64,000 nt of DNA from Lantana camara (lineage: Eukaryota; Streptophyta; Magnoliopsida; Lamiales; Verbenaceae). The notes beneath the pieces were generated by a model that was not told the origin of the DNA, searched no databases, and worked only from the letters and a program-made list of their open reading frames with translations. Every line of letters starts with the position of its first letter. The stretch's first letter is position 1. A program made the translations under genes and the position numbers. The DNA lies in the NCBI GenBank assembly GCA_037501455.1, contig CM074855.1, positions 53,823,001-53,887,000 of the forward strand, read 5' to 3'. Shown here piece by piece: positions 10,580 to 21,806 of this stretch.

Positions 10580-13500
10580 GAGTTTATTTCCCGTAACTTA
10601 GTTGATTTCTTATTTAATTGATGACTTTATATGACGTATGTTCTCACATTTTATTTCTCATATCAACTACTTGAATTATTTGTTAAGAATTTGCCCTAAT
10701 TGAGCTCCTAATGTGAATATATGCAATTTGTGAAATTTACGATTTATAAATTAGAATCCCGAGTATGACAACTTTGTGAACTATGTGAATTAGATGATTT
10801 TAGGACTTATTTGTATGTATTATCTTACCTTGGACTTAATTGATTTTAGTTTGGACTCAATTGCACTTTATTTAAATTTTTGGGCGTTTTTGCAAATTGG
10901 CCACTCCTGAGTCCTTAATTCGTATCTTGAGCTAGGGAACTCGGATTCGAGTTCCGTCACCTCCATTGGACTAGAATTGACGATTTAGATTCAATGGGAC
11001 AAGCCTCATCACCTTTTGACTTTGTTTCGACCTCCCGACGATGAAAACTCGTCCTACGTACCTAAAACGCCCCTAAATACCTACTTGGAGGCTAGCCCAC
11101 TTGTCTCTTGTCCTTGCTTTGACCTTATTACACCCAAGACCTCCTTTCTCTCCCATTTTGATGCCAAAACCAAGCCCCCCTCAGCCCCAAGAAGAAAGGA
11201 GAGACTCCATGGAAGGAACCTCCATTTTTTGCCCTTAAGCTCAAGATTTTCATCCATTCTTGCTCCAATCTTTTAAGGTAAGTTAGGATTCTTGATCTCA
11301 TAGTTCTTATGATTATCTTGCACTCCCTAAGTCATGCTTTCATGGAAGAGATTCATGAATATGCTAGGGTTGATGAATAGTTAAATTTTGAAGATCTTTG
11401 AGAACTTATGCATCTTTTGCCTTTCATGAGTGTGAAGACTTGTATGTTGATCTCTATGGCTCATTTCTTGCTAATATTTGATCCTATTTGATGGTAGTTG
11501 GTTATTTGATGATTTTCCATTAATGCTCTTTTGAGTTCTTGGGAGGAATTTGATGAAACTTATGCCTATTTTGCTCTCCTTTGTTTCCGGTTTGAAACTT
11601 GCATGTTTGGAGCTGATTTAGTATGTTTTTCTTGCATGTATTTGTTGTATATTTGCACCATTTCATGCCTTGATGTTGTTACTTTGGTTTAGCATGGGTT
11701 TTCATGGAGTTTGGAAGCTTTTTCTCGTTTCTTTTAGCCTCTGACCCGAATCCACCGGGGTGGATTTCTGCTTTGAAAATAATCCACCGGGGTGGATTTG
11801 AGGCAGAGAGCTATCTGCCCTAAATCCATGGGGGTGGATTCCCCCTTTAGAAAAAATCCACCGGGGTGGATTTAGGGCAGTGGCTCATTTTTGCTCCGAA
11901 CTTTGTTTTCTTGTTTTCTTCGCTTGTTTGCTTCTCTCCCACCCCTAATATGATCCCTAAGTTTTACTAACATGTATTATTATGTGTTAACTTGCTTGTA
12001 TTGGTTTTTTTTTTGAATTCATTAGATATGATTTGATAGAGTTATGATTCGATATGCCGTAAGTGATATGTGTGTAATATTTTCTTGTGTAGTTTGTCTT
12101 CTTTATGCATTTTAAACTCATGAATGCTTGTGGTATGCTATAATATGATACATTATGAGGTTTTTTGATATGATATGAGTTTAATTCTTGAATCCTTATG
12201 TATTATTCTATTATTTGCTCCGGCATGCGTAAATATGAATTTATATGACATGCATTGCACCCACTCGCATTTGTATGCATCGCCGTGCATCTAATCGGTT
12301 CATGATTGAGTCTAAGTCTCTGGTGTTGTGATCTTTTGTTTCAGAGCCTCTTCCAAACGTCGTTGAACCCAAGGTTTAGGTGTTTGTTTGCTCTTTTTTG
12401 TCCCCGGACTCTACCTACTTTTGCTACAAGGTGAGGTTTAGGATCTTTTCCTTTAGTTAACCGACTTATGGCCTAAATTTGATGATTTCTCACCCGCATG
12501 CGAATATACTATATATTTATATATTAGATATGTGTCGTATGATATGTTTATGACCTCGTCATACGATTAAACGTTTTGAACTATAAGTATAAGCATATAT
12601 ATAAGCTTGAAAATATTTTGCAACGAGGCTATGCTCCAAACCATGTGTTGTCAAGCAAGCTAGGATCTACCTCAACATCTTAATGTTAAGGAAGACACGG
12701 AGAGGTACGCGTATAGCATATGCCGAATTGCAAGGTAAGGTATGCTCGATAAGGTACATAAGTTATGTTTATTTTTATAGCGAGTTAAGTAAGCTTAATT
12801 GGATAATTGGTTGTTACTGGGCCCAGGAGACGTGGGTAAGTACGCCCGTGACGGCAAGGGCCGTCGGGTTAAGCCTGTACACGGTCTCCATTTGGAGTAC
12901 TCACGTGCGACTCTTGGAGGCTGAGGACACGTGGTGCTTCAAGCACATTGCGGGTTAGCTACCCTATGTGCATTGGTAATTAGGTGGAGAGGGTTTGACT
13001 CCCGAAACACCGTTGTTGTTAGGGATGGATTGTTTATGTATTTACGGTTTTCTTGATTTTCTTACGTTATAGAAGAGTAAGGGTTAGTGCTCGTACTCGC
13101 CGAGCTTTTGTATGGTTCGTTGGTTATGAAACGGGATAGGAGTCTCCTTTAAGTCTACTATGTCTTATTTTGATTATGAAATGTGTAAGTTTGTTCCGAA
13201 AATGATTTGGTGTGCAAAACCCTACCCCGGTTCATAATCTTTCATTTAATACGTGCTCTGATCTATATCTATATAGCTCGTGGGTGTGCGTTAGCCCCCC
13301 TCATTCAGTCGAGTTGTGACTGACCCCTCTCCTTTTCCCTCTTTTAGTTGCAGATTTGCTCGAGCTAAGCGGGAAAGTACGTGGTCGTGTTGTGCTAGGT
13401 AGTTTGGGTCGAGTCAACATTTCATACTTGCATCTTTTGAATATTTTGATATGTGTTTGAATTAAGCTATACTTTGGAGAACTTTGAATACCTTTTGTAT

Positions 13501-13739
13501 TGTGGTCCGGAATGGCCACGCATATATTTGGTATGCTTTTGGATCCTGTTATTTGCTTCCACATATTTGTTTAATTGTTTTTCTTGCGCGCTCTGTTGCT
13601 GTCTTAGTCCCGCTTAGCCTAGTGTGTGCGTGTACGTCCTCGTTCGCTTAGACTTGGATTCAGGTATGGACTCCCATTTCATATGTGGATTCAGGTCTTG
13701 GTGCGGGGGATGTGGTGGCTCGTCGCTCCGGGCGTCACA
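10580..13739 (+). repeat. LTR A1, remainder
   Basis: It resumes after element B with the duplicated GAGTT (10580-10584) and ends GGGCGTCACA at 13739. It matches LTR A2 along its length. In order it shows a C/T-rich exon-like stretch with a donor-like AAG/GTAAGTT at 11277/11278; the palindrome cluster 11749-11872; an acceptor-like TTTGTTTCAG near 12343 and a donor-like CAAG/GTGAGG at 12430/12431; an acceptor-like TTAGTTGCAG near 13352; and the stem arms 13364-13374 and 13608-13618. The 86-codon ORF at 11016-11276 is also in A2, but LTR identity alone explains that. Confidence 0.92.
11749..11872. repeat. Palindrome cluster in LTR A1
   Basis: Four copies of AATCCACC-GG-GGTGGATT or a one-base variant, at 11749-11766, 11781-11798, 11823-11840 and 11855-11872. 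The 8-bp arms are perfect in three of the four. Short variable spacers separate them. Confidence 0.92.
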
Positions 13740-13747
13740 TCCTAAAG

Positions 13748-13776
13748 TGGTATCAGAGCTCCGGGTTGCAAAACCG
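13748..13776 (+). promoter_or_regulatory. Primer-binding site and hairpin, family A
   Basis: TGGTATCAGAGC (13748-13759) is complementary to the initiator tRNA-Met 3' end and lies 8 nt after the LTR. GGTTGCAAAACC (13764-13775) can fold into a 4-bp stem with a GCAA loop. Confidence 0.88.
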
Positions 13777-14048
13777 GAGTTCTAGTGTCGTGTTGCATCC
13801 AGTCTAGGTCGTACAGCGTAGGAAAAACGTGCTAATTTGTGCATTGCATAAATATGTGAATTTTCTTGCATTCTGTGTTTTAAAATTTCTACTTTTTTTT
13901 AATAATTATAGTTGTTGCATATTTAACATACGCTAGTTGTTCCATTTACGTGCCATAATCACTCACTAACCGCATGCATTATACCTTTGCCTCCCTTGTG
14001 TATCGTAGGTTATCATCTTATAAAAACCAACCACTCATCTCAACGATC

Positions 14049-14099
14049 ATGGCCCCTAAGTTGGAATTGGGATCAAATAGAGATGAAGGCTCTTCATGA
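14049..14099 (+). pseudogene. Remnant of the family A gag start
   Basis: ATG at 14049 opens a 16-codon frame (MAPKLELGS...) that stops at 14097-14099. It stands where gag begins in the other elements, but nothing capsid-like follows. I read it as the start of a gag that has lost its core, with low certainty. Confidence 0.35.
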
Positions 14100-14141
14100 C
14101 GGAGACCGCCGAATCATCGCACCAATAATCAATCCACCAAG

Positions 14142-14510
14142 ATGAAGGGTAAAATGGCTCGATTTATTGGAAATGATCTTATGTTCTTACCAAACACGTC
14201 GTTTCCCGAAGACCAGATTCCATGCAACCATTGTGGAGGATCCAACCATAGTTATAAGAGGTGTTGGAAAAGGTTGGGCAAGTGTACTAGATGTGGTTCC
14301 TCCGAACAGAAGATTAACGTATGCCCTCGCATCTATTCAAGAAGACCGAACGAAGCCGAAAGAGTGGCCAAATTTATGGAAGGAATTAGAGAAGACCTTC
14401 AAGAAATGGAAATCAGGATCGAGTCTAGAGCTTGGATTGAGAGTACCCAAGAAGCCCTCCGAGTTGAATCCAAGAACTTAAAAGAAAAGAGTCGAGTAGG
14501 GAGAATTTGA
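14142..14510 (+). pseudogene. Family A zinc-knuckle ORF 1 (Gag nucleocapsid remnant)
   Basis: 122 codons. Residues near 28-41 are a CCHC knuckle, CNHCGGSNHSYKRC. The next module, CTRCGSSEQKINVC, keeps the cysteines but lacks the histidine at the expected place. The Gag capsid domain that should precede it is absent. The C-terminal part is charged and unrecognised. In an intact Gag these knuckles bind genomic RNA. The ORF may be a remnant rather than a functional protein. Confidence 0.6.
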
Positions 14511-14561
14511 TCGGGAAGTAGCTCGGGGTCAGGATCAAAGAAAGATCGAGAGGACTCTCAA

Positions 14562-14810
14562 GTGGGGTCCAAGGGAAAGAAGAAAGTGAAAGAATCCCCA
14601 GCTATGGAACAACCGCCGTGCACTCATTGTAGAAGAAATTCTCATACTTACGAGAATTGTTGGAAGAGATTGGGGCGATGCGTTGGATGTGGATCGCCAA
14701 AGCACAAGTTGAAAGAATGTGGACGGCAAAGGCCAAAGAGACACCCGAGAGGTAATTGCATCCATTGCATGAGCATCCATCCCACATTGTACCTTTGTAC
14801 TTATTTGTGA
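14562..14810 (+). pseudogene. Family A zinc-knuckle ORF 2 (second nucleocapsid copy)
   Basis: 82 codons with two intact CCHC knuckles, CTHCRRNSHTYENC and CVGCGSPKHKLKEC, preceded by a lysine-rich stretch. It is about 50 nt after ORF 1 and resembles it (both have WKRLG between knuckles), so the nucleocapsid region looks duplicated. Its end runs into the sequence that in element E encodes the start of protease, then stops. No capsid core. Confidence 0.6.
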
Positions 14811-16833
14811 TGTGTGTTATGTATTGTTATTACTTGTTGTTTTCTTGCTTTATTGGATGATAACGTGGCGCATAGCATAAGCAAATCTAACCCGGCATGC
14901 ATAAGTTCTATGTCTTCGTGATAACGTGTATGAACTCTCTACATGTCCAAGTGAAGTTTTCCTCGTAGTAATGAGAACTGGGGTAAGGAGAAGGTGAAAA
15001 TTCAAAGGATTTAGAGGAGATAATTACAAGAAGGCTAACAACACTACAAAAAGGGAAGAATCCTTTAAGAATGAGTAGTTAAGGGAATCTTGAAGGGAGG
15101 ATTGAACCACGATCCGAGAACAAGTATTCAATCTAAACTCCTAGGAGGGAAAAGAATAACTCTCGGTTCTAGAGGAACTTTAATCGGATTCTACGGGATC
15201 ATCTAACCCGAGAAAAGAGCAAAGGAAGGATCTTTAGAATATTTTAATTCGAGATTCAGATCAATGATGAGGTGATGATCTTCAAGAGGACTCAAGGTAA
15301 TTAGGTTCTTTAAGGGGATAAGTAACAAAGATTGTAGGAGAAGGTTCGAATATCATGGGGTTAGGGGATAATTAGCACTACGGGCCATCAAGAAAGAGTT
15401 TCCAATTAAACCAATTCATCAGAAGTCAAGCTCGGGCAAGAGAAAAGAAGAAGAGAGAACTGAGACACCTTGGATTTTGGGAAAGGAAGAAGTTGGATTG
15501 GGAGAATCTAAAAAGAATCGATCATTACAGTGATTCCAAGTCTATGGAAAAACCAAGATGCGAGAAGTTCTATCTTCAGGATGGATTGGAGTTTACTTTC
15601 CAGATCCAAGTGGATTTGGCCGTGTTGTGAAGTTGAATTGGGAGATATAAAGCAACAAATGAAAACGATAAAGAACGGCCGGCAAAGAGTTTTGGAAGAC
15701 AATTGTCTACCCAGGTGCAAGTCAATAGAGGACAAGTCATGCAACCAAATCGAATTCGTAAAGAGTAAAATCAAGGCACTTCCATCGAGGTGATAACTAA
15801 GTAAAGATTCGAAACAATAATTGGAGGTCGATTAGTATGAAGAAGTCAGGATACTAATTCTATGGAAATAGAAGAATTGGATTCAAGAAATCATAATCTC
15901 GGACCGTGCAGATATACTAGCTGATGTAAGAAGATTTATGAAGATTTTGAAGACCGTGGGGTTTTAAAGGAATTCGAGAATGATCTGGCCATGGTCCAAA
16001 GTCGCCTAGGACATGCTCTTACACCTTTTGGCCGAGCATGGAAATGGTTAATTCAAAGAGGAATAGAGAGAAACTTTCAAAACGGCTCGACCAGAGCAAC
16101 TCCACACCACTACAAGGGGATTGTTAGGTGGGACAAGGAGAGTCCACCGAGTGGATACGGTGATTAGAACATACAGAGTTGGAGAAAGAAATTGATTATC
16201 AAGTTAGGATTCTTCCAAGAAACTTGAGACCGAGATTGTCGATCTGTGAGCCTTACAACACCAACTTTGGTTACTCACCTAATCATCCAGATGTCAAGAA
16301 ATTCCAAACAATGTTGAACGGTACATAAATCATTAATGGCACGCGCATCATGCATTCTTGTTTCGCTATTTGGATTATTGCCATTTGTTCTTGTGTGTAT
16401 TTATTACCTGTTGAGTGCTTACTTGTCCTGAGAGTACGAGAGGGTGGTAAGTCGAGGGTCGAGGTTGCAATGGACTTTCGAGGCAACAACGAATAGAAGG
16501 ATAGCCATCTTGGAGGAACTTCCCGAGTTAGAAGGTGCGAGTGGTGAAAGTCCAATAACTACGCTACTCGTGTAACGCCGAGCTCTTGAGTTAGTTTGGA
16601 ACAAATCAAACGGTGGGTGATGAATAAAATTTGGACCCTCCTACCGTGCGAGATGTTTGAATTGCTCCTAGCCCGGATCAAGCGGTGAGGAATTACCCCA
16701 TCAAGACTTCAAGAGTTGATCAAACCCCCCTGCGTGTTGGAAGACCTTACCGAGCTACCCCTTGTCGGGTCGTCATGAACCTCGAACTTAGGTGAATACG
16801 GAAGTTGTTCGAGCTTGAAACTCGAGCAGTAGA
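14811..16833 (+). other. Non-coding 3' half of family A internal region
   Basis: Purine-rich, with only short ORFs and no recognisable motif in six frames. The sequence around 16316-16355 aligns by eye to the start of the protease coding region of element E (GGTACA...CATGG pattern) but cannot be read as protease. Confidence 0.7.
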
Positions 16834-16867
16834 ACCTGGGGACCAGGTTCTCTTAAGGGGGAAAGAT
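16834..16867 (+). promoter_or_regulatory. Polypurine tract and hairpin, family A
   Basis: ACCTGGGGACCAGGT (16834-16848), then CTCTTAAG and the purine run GGGGGAAAGAT directly before LTR A2. Confidence 0.85.
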
Positions 16868-18887
16868 TGTGACACCCCGCTCGCTCGCACATACAGGTAC
16901 GCGTCACGTGTGAGTTTATTTCCCGTAACTTAGTTGATTCCTTATTTAATTGATGACTTTATATGACGTATGTTCTCACATTTTATTTCTCATATCAACT
17001 ACTTGAATTATTTGTTAAGAATTTTCCCTAATTGAGCTCTTAATGTGAATATATGCAATATGTGAAATTTACGATTTATAAATTAGAATCCCGAGTATGA
17101 CAACTTTGTGAACTATGTGAATTAGATGATTTTAGGACTTATTTGTATGTATTAACTTACCTCCGACTTAATTGATTTTAGTTTGGACTCAATTGCACTT
17201 TATTTAAATTTTTGGGCGTTTTTGCAAATTGGCCACTCCTAAGTCCTTAATTCGTATCTTGAGCTAGGGAACTCGGATTCGAGTTCCGTCACCCCCATTG
17301 GACTCGAATTGAAGATTTAGATTCAATGGGACAAGCCTCATCAACTTTTGACTTTGTTTCGACCTCCCGACGATGAAAACTCGTCCTACGTACCTAAAAC
17401 GCCCCTAAATACCTACTTGGAGGCTAGCCCACTTGTCTCTTGTCCTTGCTTTGACCTTATTACACCCAAGACCTCCTTTTTCTCCCATTTTGATTCCAAA
17501 ACCGAGCCCCCCTCAGCCCCAAGAAGAAAGGAGAGACTCCATGGAAGGAACCTCCATTTTTTGCCCTTAAGCTCAAGATTTTCATCCTTTCTTGCTCCAA
17601 TCTTTTAAGGTAAGTTAGGATTCTTGATCTAATTGTTCTTACGATTATCTTTCATTCCTTAAGTCATGCTTTCATGGTAGAGATTCATGAATATGCTAGG
17701 GTTGATGAATAGTTAGGTTTTGAAGATCTTTGAGAACTTATGCATCTTTTGCCTTTCATGAGTGTGAAGACTTGTATGTTGATCTCTATGGCTCATTTCT
17801 TGCTAATATTTGATCCTATTTGATGGTAGTTGGTTATTTGATGATTTTCCATTAATGCTCTTTTGAGTTCTTGGGAGGAATTTGATGAAACTTATGCCTA
17901 TTTTGCACTCCTTTGTTTCCGGTTTGAAACTTGCATGTTTGGATCTGATTTAGTATGTTTTTCTAGCATGTATTTGTTGTATATTTGCACCATTTCATGC
18001 CTAGATGTTGTTACTTTGGTTTAGCATGGGTTTTCATGGAGTTTGGAAGCTTTTTCTCGTTTCTTTTAGCCTCTGACCCAAATCCACCGGGGTGGATTTC
18101 TGCTTTGAAAATAATCCACCGGGGTGGATTTGAGGCAGAGAGCTATCTGCCCTAAATCCATGGGGGTGGATTCCCCCTTTGGAAAAAATCCACCGGGGTG
18201 GATTTAGGACAGTGGCTCATTTTTGCTCCGAACTTTGTTTTCTTGTTTTCTTCGCTTGTTTGCTTCTCTCGTACCCCTAATACGATCCCTAAGCTTTACT
18301 AACATGTATTATTATGTGTTAACTTGCTTGTATTAGTTTTTTTTTTAATTCATTAGATATGATTTGATAGAGTTATGATTCGATATGCCGTAAGTTATAT
18401 GCGTGTAATATTTTCTTGTGTAGTTTGTCTCCTTTATGCATTTTAAACTCATGAATGCTTGTGGTATGCTATAATATGATACATTTTGAGGTTATTTGAT
18501 ATGATATGAGTTTAATTCTTGAATCCTTATGTATTATTTTATTATTTGCTCCGGCATGCCTAAATATGAATTTATATGACATGCATTGCACCCACTCGCA
18601 TTTGTATGCATCGCCGTGCATCTAATTGGTTCATGATTGAGTCTAAGTCTCTGGTATTGTGTTCTTTTGTTTCAGAGCCTATTCCAAACGTCGTTGAACC
18701 CAAGGTTTAGGTGTTTGTTTGCTCCTTTTTGGCCCCGGACTCTACCTACTTTTGCTACAAGGTGAGGTTTAGGATCATTTCCTTTAGTTAATCGACCTAT
18801 AACCTAAATGTGATGATTTCTCACCCGCATGAGAATATACTATATGTTTATAAATTAGATATGTGTCATATGATATGTTTATGACCT
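16868..18887 (+). repeat. LTR A2, first part
   Basis: It starts TGTGACACCCCGCTCG and matches LTR A1. The donor-like AAG/GTAAGTT is at 17609/17610, the palindrome cluster at 18081-18204 and the CAAG/GTGAGG site at 18761/18762. Element C interrupts it after GACCT (18883-18887). Confidence 0.92.
18081..18204. repeat. Palindrome cluster in LTR A2
   Basis: Four AATCCACC-GG-GGTGGATT type inverted repeats at 18081-18098, 18113-18130, 18155-18172 and 18187-18204, in the same order and with the same variant third copy as LTR A1. Confidence 0.92.
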
Positions 18888-21453
18888 TGTAGCACCCCGG
18901 ACACGTGGAGGTGCCACACCCCCGCACTATAGGTCAATCCACACACGAAATAGGCTAGGCGGGATTACTACTACATGTAACAAAATAAAGCGGAAGCATA
19001 AACTATTATTACCAATCATTTCCATTTTCCAATGAACATATTCTAAAATTACATATCCATACATTATCATCTTCAACTAACAATAACAATAATAGTTAAA
19101 TGCACGAACCACGGATGACACGACTACATGAACTGGACCCGACTCGACTCACTCCCGCCTAGCGTGCACCTGCAATACTTGAAAGGTGGAGGCGTCAGTC
19201 TGTGAAGACCGAGTGAGGGGTTTACATATATATTAGCGCAGATAACATGCAAGTTATACTCTCGGGTAAAGGTTTATAAAAGATAATTATACAAGTTCCA
19301 TAAAACATAGCTTCGCCCGAGAATACAACTGTCCATATTAATTACTTGTTCATTATCATGCAATCAATCAATACATGGCCCCGGCGAGTGAGGGCGGTCT
19401 CCAACCTTACTCCAAATGAACATGGACATGCTTGCTTGTTTATTAATCAAGAGGTGATCATGCAATCAATTATCGTGCTACCGTGCAATAGTGTAATCAG
19501 GTAACATATTCATGGAGTGACAATCATGAAATAACCCGAGGCGCATCCGTGGTGCCGGACTCGTCCCCAGTCTCCTTCTCCCTCCAATGATGGGAAGGTA
19601 GCTAGCCTTCACCATCCACGACATATTGAGCAGAGGGTACATGAATCCCTAAGCCCGGAGCTCCTTCCTCCACTAACCTCCTAGTGGATTCAGGGGTGAC
19701 CCCAAATGTGGTGAGGATAGCACCAGAGTTACCCGTCAGCCCTTGCTTTCCCGGTTGGCTCTAGTTACTACCCTCGGGCCCATCGTGAACGATCATGCTA
19801 CTCGCCTAAACATGCTTGAAATCATGAACATGGACAATCTTGGCTTGCTTGCTTGAAACATGACTTGATAAAATGTAGCTATCAATCGTGATCAATAGTT
19901 TATGGAAATTATAAATATAAATACCTCTTGGCCGAAATATCACATAAGGGATATACGGGTTCTATGTAACTAGAAATTAAACCTCACCTGACAGGCGACA
20001 CACGACTCGTGAATGCGTGAACGTGCTCATGAGCCACAATCTCCGCCCTGGAGAATAACTGGACAAGAAACGGGACAATGTGCGTGTATGGGACCAATAT
20101 TCAATCACATTATTCATATAATGACGCACGGCTTAATCATACCCGAGACATCGAGCAATACACAATGTAGCATGAAAACATGTTGTTTCGACATATAATC
20201 AATCATATAATAGCAATTCGGGATCAAACAAGCCATTGGAACGAGGGGCCAAAATTGTAATTTTGTGCAGAAACTTTCTGCACTTCCAGTGGCCTGGGAA
20301 CGGCCGTTCCGAGCTTTAGTACAAAATTGGGAAGGGCCGTTCCCCAGTCCCGAAGCGGCTCCCGAAGATGGGAACGGCTGTTCCGGCTTGCAAGCCAAAA
20401 TGGGAACGGGCGTTCCCGTCCTCGCCGCCAAGCAAAGCGTTCAAATAATGGGAACGGCTGTTCCCCAATTGCAAAGGGGACGGGAACGGCCGTTCCCGTT
20501 ACACAGAAGAACAAAGAACAGAGCAGAACAGGGGATGCTCTCGGGACAAAACCAAGCATCCCCAAAACATCCCAAAATCATCACAACATGCAAGAATTCT
20601 GGAAATATGTATGTATTCATGTTCAATATACATTAGTATGCAACCAAAACACATAATCATGCTTTAATCTCCATAATTACCAACTTTGGCATACATATAC
20701 AATCTATCATATAATCCCATAAACCTCAAGATTTGAGCATGGATTTCAAGCTACAATTATGCAATCATATTTCTAACAACTTATACACAACATATCATTT
20801 CCAATTCATGAACCCTAGCTTCATATAATTCCCAAGAAAATCATGTATGCTCATATATACCTTGAATGAGAAATATGAAGAAGGAAATGATGAAGCTAGA
20901 TGATTGAGCTCCTAAGCATGGAATTTCCTTGGAACACCTTGATGAATTGATGAAATCTTCCTCTCCCTTCATGGAGGTTTTGGTTCGGTGGAGCAAGGAA
21001 GAAGAATGAAATGATTGTCATGAAAATGAGGATGATTAATTGAGAGAGATGCATATAACGTGATATTTGGAGAAAAATGCAATATTTGCAATTAAATCCC
21101 TAATGTTCCTAAGTTATGCCATTAAGTATAAAAGGTTTGGAAAGTGATCAATTAAGTCCAAAAGGTTTTCATGCGATTAGGCCCCTCAATTGAAAGAAAT
21201 GAACATTTAAGGTCAATTTGGCAATTAAATCAAATTGGACAATTAGTTCATGTAATAATTAAATTCCAATGATACAATGATTCTCAAGTTGCCACATATT
21301 TCATATATTTCCACATATTCATGTTGCACGCAATTTATAAAAATTAATGTAACACGTTTAAATTAACTGAGCGAAAATAATAAAATAAAATCCTAACGCT
21401 CGAAACCCACACGTGTCGAGCGTACCTGACTGTCCGAAAATCGGGGCGTTACA
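18888..21453 (-). repeat. LTR C1 (3' LTR of element C)
   Basis: Minus-oriented LTR. Compared with C2 it lacks 57 bp at about 18951 (present in C2 near 24592-24650); the deletion ends share a few bases. In sense it has a donor-like CAAG/GTATAT (plus 20855-20863) and CAG/GTGAGGT (plus 19981-19990). The palindrome cluster is at 20296-20500. Confidence 0.93.
20296..20500. repeat. Palindrome cluster in LTR C1
   Basis: Six copies of GGGAACGGCCGTTCCC or close variants (GGGAAGGGCCGTTCCC, GGGAACGGCTGTTCC, GGGAACGGGCGTTCCC). They create apparent ORFs on both strands with GNGRS-type repeats, which I do not treat as genes. Related clusters occur in families E and G. Confidence 0.92.
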
Positions 21454-21489
21454 ACTCTCTCCCCCTTAAGAGAATCCGTCCTCGGATTC
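21454..21489 (-). promoter_or_regulatory. Polypurine tract and hairpin of element C
   Basis: In minus sense, CTTAAGGGGGAGAGAGT abuts the 3' LTR. Just upstream, GAATCCGAGGACGGATTC (plus 21472-21489) folds with perfect 7-bp arms and an AGGA loop. The position and loop match element B, but the arm sequence is different. Confidence 0.85.
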
Positions 21490-21701
21490 CATGTCCCGAA
21501 TTCCTGGAATTTTGATTGGCTCTTACATGTTCATCCCACGCGGGTTAGCTACTCCCCGTCAAGGATTAGTTTGAAAGAGATCTTCATTCCACAAAGTCTT
21601 CCAATGGTTGAGGTCACGACCCTCAACTTCCCGGAATCTAATCACTCGAAAAAAAATCTAACCTTTCCACTAAAACAAGTTGACAAGTAGTTGGAAATAC
21701 T

Positions 21702-21806
21702 GAGAGTGCCCCGACTCTCAAACAAGTAACGAGAGAACCCCGTCCCTCGAGCACATAACAAGAGAAACCCCGTCTCTTGGCAACCCTGGGAGAATCCCCG
21801 TCTCTC
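21702..21806. repeat. Array of four ~18-bp inverted-repeat units
   Basis: In element sense the units are of the type GAGAGACGGGGTTCTCTC (plus 21702-21719, 21731-21748, 21761-21778 and 21789-21806), spaced about 28-30 bp. Families D and G carry the same type of array just upstream of their polypurine tract. Confidence 0.85.

Larger units (their letters stand above)
13740..16867 (+). mobile_element. Family A internal region (non-autonomous)
   Basis: 3.1 kb between LTR A1 and LTR A2. It opens with a tRNA-Met primer-binding site and closes with a polypurine tract. Coding content is limited to two zinc-knuckle ORFs. No Gag capsid core, protease, RT, RNase H or integrase is visible. The pol break-site sequence found in B, C, D and G appears here twice, near 14755-14795 and 16316-16355. 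Confidence 0.88.

Noticed and set aside
11016..11276. 86-codon ORF in LTR A1, also in A2 at 17348-17608
   Set aside because: Conservation is explained by overall LTR identity, and changes between the copies include amino-acid replacements. It ends at the donor-like site and could be an upstream ORF, but nothing supports a protein.
11749..11872. Regularly spaced palindromes resembling a CRISPR array
   Set aside because: Plant retrotransposon context, unequal and short spacers, only four units, no cas genes, and identical clusters in both LTRs.
20265..20656. ORFs of 105-123 codons on both strands in LTR C1, with repeated GNGRS/WERPF residues
   Set aside because: They are translations of the GGGAACGGCCGTTCCC repeats in overlapping frames on both strands. 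The same type appears in E and G, and there is no domain.
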